Shown one piece after another: positions 56,641 to 64,000 of a DNA stretch of 64,000 bases. The notes under the pieces were generated by a model, which made no database searches, was not told where the DNA came from, and worked only from the letters and a program-made list of their open reading frames with translations. Each line of letters begins with the position of its first letter. The stretch's first letter is position 1. The stretch comes from Batillaria attramentaria (Eukaryota > Mollusca > Gastropoda > Batillariidae). The position numbers were made by a program, and so were the translations under genes. Location of the stretch: positions 117,001-181,000 of the forward strand of contig JACVVK020000218.1 in NCBI GenBank assembly GCA_018292915.2, in the 5' to 3' direction.

Positions 56641-58527
56641 ATACCGATACAATACCAATATCACTACCGATACAATACCAATATCACTATCGATACAATA
56701 CCAATATCACTACCGATACAATACCAATATCACTACCGATACAATACCAATATCACTACCGATACAATACCAATATCACTACCGATACAATACCAATATC
56801 ACTATCGATACAATACCAATATCACTACCAATTCCAATATTAATACCAATATCACTATCGATACAATACCAATATCACTATCGATACAATACCAATATCA
56901 CTACCGATACAATACCAATATCACTACCGATACAATACCAATATCACTACCGATACAATACCAACATCACTACCGATACAATACCAATATCACTACCGAT
57001 ACAATACCAATATCACTATCGATACAATACCAATATCACTATCGATACAATACCAATATCACTACCGATACAATACCAATATCACTATCGATACAATACC
57101 AATATCACTACCGATACAATACCAATATCACTACCAATTCCAATATTAATACCAATATCACTATCGATACAATACCAATATCACTATCGATACAATACCA
57201 ATATCACTACCGATACAATACCAATATCACTATCGATACAATACCAATATCACTACCGATACAATACCAATATCACTACCGATACAATACCAATATCACT
57301 ATCGATACAATACCAATATCACTATCGATACAATACCAATATCACTATCGATACAATACCAATATCACTACCGATACAATACCAATATCACTATCGATAC
57401 AATACCAATATCACTACCGATACAATACCAATATCACTATCGATACAATACCAATATCACTACCAATTCCAATATTAATACCAATATCACTATCGATACA
57501 ATACCAATATCACTATCGATACAATACCAATATCACTACCGATACAATACCAATATCACTACCGATACAATACCAATATCACTACCGATACAATACCAAT
57601 ATCACTATCGATACAATACCAATATGACTATCGATACAATACCAATATCACTACCGATACAATACCAATATCACTACCGATACAATACCAATATCACTAT
57701 CGATACAATACCAATATCACTACCAATTCCAATATTAATACCAATATCACTATAGATACAATACCAATATCACTATCGATACAATACCAATATCACTACC
57801 GATACAATACCAATATCACTATCGATACAATACCAATATCACTACCGATACAATACCAATATCACTATCGATACAATACCAATATCACTATCGATACAAT
57901 ACCAATATCACTACCGATACAATACCAATATCACTATCGATACAATACCAATATCACTACCGATACAATACCAATATCACTATCGATACAATACCAATAT
58001 CACTACCAATTCCAATATTAATACCAATATCACTATCGATACAATACCAATATCACTATCGATACAATACCAATATCACTATCGATACAATACCAATATC
58101 ACTACCGATACAATACCAATATCACTACCGATACAATACCAATATCACTATCGATACAATACCAATATCACTATCGATACAATACCAATATCACTATCGA
58201 TACAATACCAATATCACTATCGATACAATACCAATATCACTATCGATACAATACCAATATCACTACCGATACAATACCAATATCACTACCGATACAATAC
58301 CAATATCACTACCGATACAATACCAATATCACTACCGATACAATACCAATATCACTACCGATACAATACCAATATCACTACCGATACAATACCAATATCA
58401 CTACCGATACAATACCAATATCACTACCGATACAATACCAATATCACTACCGATACAATACCAATATCACTATCGATACAATACCAATATCACTATCGAT
58501 ACAATACCAATATCACTACCAATTCCA
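56641..58527. repeat. 23-bp minisatellite with higher-order structure, ~80 copies
   Basis: Unit ccaatatcactaccgataca plus ata, with accgat/atcgat alternation. All three plus frames are open. A variant insert (ccaattccaatattaat) recurs at about 56828, 57134, 57463, 57723, 58006 and 58519, marking longer repeats of 260-513 bp. Confidence 0.96.
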
Positions 58528-58990
58528 ATATTAATACCAATATTAATATACATACCAATGTCAATACCAATACCAATAGTAATACCAATACCAATATCAG
58601 TATTAACACCGCTACCAATGTTAATACCACTCTAAATACCAATGCCAATATTAATGCCAGTACCAATATTAACACCATATTAATGCCAATATCAGTACTA
58701 ATATTAATGCCAGTGATAAAGCCAACGTTAATACCAACATTAATACCAATACCAATATTAATACCAATATAAATACCAATACAATATTAATACCAATACC
58801 AACACGCATACCAATACCAGTAGTAATACCAATGTTGACACCAACATTAATACCAATACCAATATCAATATAAATACCAATATTAATAACAATACCTAGA
58901 TTAATACCAATACCAATAGTAATACCAATACCAGTATTAATGCCAATATTAATACAACATTAATTCCAATATTAATACCCATATCACAAG
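58528..58990. repeat. Degenerate (ATACCAAT)n-type tract
   Basis: Irregular mix of aataccaat and attaataccaat units that continues the array on its right. Likely the decayed edge of the same locus. Confidence 0.85.
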
Positions 58991-59170
58991 TCCTCTGCAC
59001 AGGTTTGTGGGAACCTTCGCCATGTTAATGTGTTTTATGTTTTGTTCACCGTAAAACTGTTGAAAACATTTTGATTTGAGAGAATTAATGTTACTTTGAT
59101 GAGCACCTCAACGTACACACAACGATACATTATTTGTCACATATATCCCGTCTTTCATTCTTGCGTTTCA

Positions 59171-59175
<5 letters not shown>

Positions 59176-59234
<59 letters not shown>
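59176..59234. repeat. (TG)n microsatellite
   Basis: About 29 pure TG units. Confidence 0.97.
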
Positions 59235-59235
<1 letters not shown>

Positions 59236-60918
59236 TGTCTATTTCAGGAAACCTTTAATAATTGTTTTTCTCTGTGTTTAGTCTTGTTTCAGAGACCTTT
59301 ACCCGAGGGAAAAGGTGATTGTCGGAGAGCTTTTCTGGGGGAAATGTGGAGGCGTTTGTTTAATCAACACCATTCCTCCTTTGGCCCAATGTTTCTGGAG
59401 TTTGATCATGTTTTATTCCGAGTGATATCGCTACAGGAGATTTCTTTAGTGTTAATAATGCAAACAGGACAAATGAAAAACTGACAGAACTGAGATTTAC
59501 ATTACAATACTCGAGCAGGTGCAAGCACTCGTCTCGGAGAACAATATCACAGCTGTTTTGTTTTCAAGCCTTGCGTTTATTTGCAGTGTCCTCTCATCGC
59601 TTCAGTGGAAAGATAGTTTGGTCTTCCTCGTGCAATTTCAAAGTTTGGTAGCGTTTCATGTAAATTCAATGACTGCAAGCGTCTGCATTGATCAAGTGAA
59701 AAATTAAATGAATGTTTCCTCACTAACACAGTCTGAAAAAAAACTACCACGTAGAGCATTACAAAACACCAACACCGCCACCTGAAAGTTAATCACTTAA
59801 AAGCTTATGGCCTGAATTACAGACGGCATGACGACCAATGTGGACGTGAATCTCGAGGGAGAAGAGATGTTCTGTGCTGTAGATCCTCTCTGCCCATTAC
59901 AACGCCGTTAATTCAATGAGCGTGTAGCGGTTCCGGCGGTCCAGTAAAAACCAAACCGGCCCCACATTTGATGCTCTCTGTTTTTGGTGCGAGATCGGTG
60001 TTTGCTCTGTAAATGACGTCTCGTGAGAGATGCACACTGTAGAAAGGCTGCAGTTTTTTTGCCTGCATGAACGGCGGGGGTGGGGGTGGGGTTGGGGGGG
60101 GGGGCGACAACGGTGAAATTCGATCGTCAAAGCTCGAGACTTTGATCCTACACAGACGAACTGGTCGATGGTCCGGAGCCAGTCCCTTTTTCCAGAGTCG
60201 ATGCTCTCCCTTGACTAGTTCTCTCCCTTGAAAGCAAACAGATATTTTGCGCATGGCGGGTGCTCTATCTCGTGTTGGCTGTCCGTGTCGAGAATGCATT
60301 AAAGACTTTTCTCCGTGTTCAAGTATCTTTTCCCTTGGCGCGTGTGGTCTTGGCGTGCATATCGAGAAAGAATAAACACGTGGACGGCGGATAGTGTGCT
60401 TTTGAGGACGTGTCCTTAAAGAACTCTTTGATTCTGTGTGACGGTTGATTTTCACCGACCGTCTTGCTCCGTGTTAAGGAGCCTGGCTGATAGGAACGGT
60501 AAACGTTTGTGTTATGGCAGAGGACAGTTAGCGTGCCTGAAAATAGCAACAGGCTCCAATAACCCAGCAATCGACAGCCATGTTGTGCACGTGCATAACA
60601 CGTCACAACACTGAATGAAGGCAGTCGGCGTCATCAGGGGACGCAGGCAGTTCTCTGTTATCTGAATTCTGGGACTTTTTCTCGTCTGAAAACGTTTCTA
60701 CTGAGGCGCGGTCACGTTCTTGTCTTGTGATTTGTCGCGTACTTTTTCCGAGGAACTGTCGCCGTCTGTTTCACACGTCCCCATGTGACATGCTGCTAAT
60801 GGCTGGACGCAAGTTTCTCGTGATTTGTGTTATAGTACAGCGCTACCTGTTTTTTTTTTTTTTTTTTCTGCATGCTGTGTGATTGTTTTCCCCCTCGAAA
60901 TGGGATTTTTAACGTGCA

Positions 60919-60922
<4 letters not shown>
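59235..60922. other. Anonymous sequence
   Basis: G-rich run at 60064-60104 and poly-T at 60850-60868. No gene recognised in either strand; a 180-codon minus frame at 60455-59913 lacks motifs. Confidence 0.45.

Positions 60923-60966
<44 letters not shown>
60923..60966. repeat. (TG)n microsatellite
   Basis: About 22 TG units. Confidence 0.97.
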
Positions 60967-60967
<1 letters not shown>

Positions 60968-62423
60968 CATACGTTTCGTGCACGAGGCCATACCTAACTT
61001 CACACCTCAAGATTCCTGTCAAATCATGTCAGCGCTTTACCGTGATCACGCGTTACACAAATCCTCCAGCAGCAGACCCTTCTTGCCGCTATTTCCATGA
61101 TGAAGATGATGGTCGCCCAAGTGTATTCGCGAAACTGTAACTGCATAGTCAGATTTTGCTGAAAGCTGGTTCTAAATTCGATAGGGAGAACATTCAGCTG
61201 ATAAGGTGTGCACGCTGAGAACTGCCCTTTATGAAGACTCAAGAAGTGAGTGGGAACACTGCATGTATTGTGTGACTCTCTTCACCAGCAACACGTCTCG
61301 TCTTGTGTGTAGACGTGTATAAAATCTGACGGGCGGTGTCAGTGAAGTTGTTAAAAACAGAAGTGTTGTGTGTGGAGGTGGACAAGTCATCACACTGCAT
61401 CAATACACACCACTCCACTTTCGCGTCTGCACCGGAAAACGTCGCTCTGCCAAAGTAACGGCTGTAGGAACCTGTCGTCTGCGCCATTCAAACATGGCGC
61501 CAATATTTTCTTTCCAGACTTTGCCAACCGGATGTAGTTCTGTCCTCCCTAAGAAATCAATAATATGTCCGTGAGAATGTTTTCAGCCACAAAACCCTTC
61601 TTCATTTTTCACCTTCATATTCCCTCATCCATTAAGACAGTCCAGTCGTGTATGAACAACTTTTCCTGTACTTATTTCAGACAAAGTTCACTTTTCAGTC
61701 GCTAGTCGCGATAGAGTACAGTCGACAGGAAAGACGCATTCACAAGGGGGACAATCCTTGGTCCACTATAAATTGTGGTGAAAACGTCAACTAATGGCGG
61801 TAGGCTGGTGTAGCTTTCCGGTGACACAGACACCGGCCCCCGACACCGCAATCTTCCTTAAAAGCTGTCCTGTAACCATGACGCCTCGAGGAACACGCCA
61901 AATTTCATTACAAATTATTCAATAGGCGCGAAGGGAAAACGCCATAAGTTTTTGTCAAGTTGGAGACGCACTTCAGGACAAAAATCCGGCTCTGACAATA
62001 AGGCAAGGTGCAGCTGTGAAAGAATAACAAAGAGTTTTTTTTTTAAAGTACACGTAATATTGAGACATGTCATTTGTTGATTTGAATGAAAGGAGTAGCC
62101 AAAAAAGCGAAATTTCAGACAGATAATGTTAATGATAATGTTTGTGTTATTCGCGTTTTATTGTTCACAGGAGGATGGTTTTGATTGTGAGAAGAAACAC
62201 GAAAACTTTTCCTTTCATCAAGAGAGCGCGTGGTTTGAGAAGCCAATAGTTTATTTTGCATATTTCTCTTTTCTCTCGCCGTTTGTGCAGGAGTGTAAGA
62301 TAGGGCGTTTCCAAAGAAAAACGTCTGTTCCATCAAGAAGCGTTAGAGCGGGTGGAATCAACTAATGGTTCTGCTGGCCACAGTCTTGGCGGGTACAACG
62401 GTCTAGCAATCTATGTCCCAGAA
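60967..62423. other. Anonymous sequence
   Basis: No gene recognised. Confidence 0.4.
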
Positions 62424-62640
62424 AACAACAACAACAACAAAAACAACAACACCAACAACACACCCACCCACACACCCTAAAAACAACAACAACAACACCA
62501 ACCCCCGCACTCCAAAAACCAAACCAAACCAAACAAAACATAAAAACAACAAAGAACCAAAACAAGACAACAACAACAACAACCACAACAACAAACACAC
62601 ACAAACAACCAGCCAAATACAAAAAACAAAGGAAACCAGA
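62424..62640. repeat. (AAC)n / AAAC-rich tract
   Basis: Interrupted aac and aaac units with almost no G on the plus strand. Confidence 0.93.
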
Positions 62641-62650
62641 ACAAAACAAA

Positions 62651-62846
62651 TGGATGACTATACAGCATGGAAGTGTGGATGACTATACAGCATGGAAGTG
62701 TGGATGACTATACAGCATGGAAGTGTGGATGACTATACAGCATGGAAGTGTGGATGACTATACAGCATGGAAGTGTGGATGACTATACAGCATGGAAGTG
62801 TGGATGACTATACAGCATGGAAGTGTGGATGACTATACAGCAAGGA
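62651..62846. repeat. 25-bp minisatellite, ~8 copies
   Basis: Units tggatgactatacagcatgg plus aagtg, apparently identical except the last. Confidence 0.96.
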
Positions 62847-63013
62847 AGTGGATGGTGATACACTACAAACACAAACCACAGATAATGGACTTCCTCAACG
62901 TTCAAAGTGTTTCAAGTTTTTGGTGTAACGCCCGCAAACCGATTATCTGCGGTGTTGTGTTTGAAACATATTTCAAGTTTTAGGTGTGGATGTACCCCGA
63001 TTCCTCTACAATA

Positions 63014-63826
63014 AGAACATAATCAATACTAGAGAACAAGAGAACCTGAACATAACCAATACTAGAGAACAAGAGAACCTGCACATAATCGGTACTAGAG
63101 AACAGGAGAACCTGCATATAATCAATACTCGAGAACAAGAGAACCTGAACACAATCAGTACTAGAGAACAAGAGAACCTGAACATAATCAGTACTAGAGA
63201 ACTAGAGAACCTGAACATAATACTAGAGAACAAGAGAACCTGAACATAATCAGTACTAGAGAACAAGAGAACCTGCACATAATCAGTACTAGAGAACAAG
63301 AGAACCTGAACACAATCAATACTAGAGAACAAGAGAACCTGAACATAATCAATACTAGAGAACAAGAGAACCTGCACACAATCAGTACTAGAGAACAAGA
63401 GAACCTGAACATAATCAATACTAGAGAACAAGAGAACCTGAACATAATCAGTACTAGAGAACTAGAGAACCTGAACATAATACTAGAGAACAAGAGAACC
63501 TGAACATAATCAGTACTAGAGAACAAGAGAACCTGCACATAATCAGTACTAGAGAACAAGAGAACCTGAACACAATCAGTACTAGAGAACAAGAGAACCT
63601 GAACACAATCAATACTAGAGAACAAGAGAACCTGCACACAATCAGTACTAGAGAACAAGAGAACCTGAACACAATCAATACTAGAGAACAAGAGAACCTG
63701 AACACAATCAATACTAGAGAACAAGAGAACCTGAACATAATCAGTACTAGAGAACAAGAGAACCTGAACACAATCAATACTAGAGAACAAGAGAACCTGA
63801 ACACAATCAATACTAGAGAACAAGAG
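63014..63826. repeat. 33-bp minisatellite, ~24 copies
   Basis: Units agagaacaagagaacctgaa plus cataatcaatact, with cacaatc and gcacat variants. Two 30-bp-shortened units occur (near 63215 and 63475), in otherwise matching surroundings, pointing to a block duplication of about 265 bp. Open on minus in three frames (FRFSCSLVLIM). Confidence 0.95.
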
Positions 63827-63995
63827 GGTGGGTGGGTGTTTGGGGGTTTAACGTCCTTTTCCACCACATAGGGTGATATCAAAGACGGGGCAACGATGAA
63901 AAAGCCAGCACAAATATTTGGCCCCAGCCGGGATCGAACTCACGACCCGAGCATTAGAAGTCCAACGCTCTACCATTCGACCACCCCGGCTCCCC
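63827..63995 (-). mobile_element. tRNA-derived SINE, full length, at the end of the 33-bp array
   Basis: The plus strand starts ggtgggtgggtgtttggggg, then taacgtccttttccaccaca, atatcaaagacggggcaacg, gccagcacaaatatttgg, the B box complement (gggatcgaactc) and the A box complement, ending ccggctcccc. The window's last five bases agaga repeat the array unit start, as a target duplication would. Confidence 0.92.
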
Positions 63996-64000
63996 AGAGA

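Noticed and set aside
56605..57627. 340-codon Ile/Thr/Tyr-rich frame
   Set aside because: Translation of the 23-bp array in cycling phases.

Overview
This is a eukaryotic window, most likely from a marine invertebrate and probably a gastropod mollusc. The grounds are spliced coding exons with GT/AG boundaries, tRNA-derived SINEs, LINE fragments, several DNA-transposon families, and a very high load of micro- and minisatellites. The species guess is inference from the repeat style; no search was run. There are no bacterial genes, rRNAs, functional tRNAs or CRISPR arrays.

Conventional host coding sequence is scarce. The one clear gene is the 5' part of an Arf-family small GTPase on the minus strand (1959 to 1151). 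It has three in-phase exons, a Gly2 myristoylation site and a P-loop, but Arg where the catalytic Gln of the DVGGQ motif should be. Its 3' part is lost or lies to the left, beyond a 43-bp minisatellite (1-877).

Most of the readable biology is nested mobile DNA. At 6.0-7.8 kb a retroposon 5' part abuts a DNA transposon that has inserted into the middle of its own inverted copy; both copies carry 9-bp target duplications. At 8.2-10.7 kb a decayed THAP/P-element-like transposase gene is interrupted by a 5'-truncated LINE (8300-9640), by a 44-bp tandem amplification inside the THAP region, and by a 44-bp retroposon tail just after its start codon. At 13.6-16.8 kb two inverted copies of a minisatellite-bearing element flank a PIF/Harbinger remnant, which itself holds another element. 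At 33.2-34.7 kb a fold-back element with an 8-bp target duplication is split by a 932-bp retroposon with a 9-bp duplication. A tRNA-derived SINE family has six copies (three with clear target duplications). A tiny hairpin-ended 3' tail of the 932-bp retroposon occurs on its own four more times.

About 15 kb (roughly a quarter) of the window is minisatellite arrays. There are about 20 unrelated families with periods of 20-57 bp. They include 17 apparently identical 57-bp units at 27.9-28.9 kb, a 56-bp array at 46-47.6 kb, and a 23-bp array at 56.6-58.5 kb with a higher-order arithmetic structure. Most long open frames in the window are artefacts of these arrays. The stretches between them are mostly anonymous non-coding sequence with simple repeats, and no other gene could be supported.
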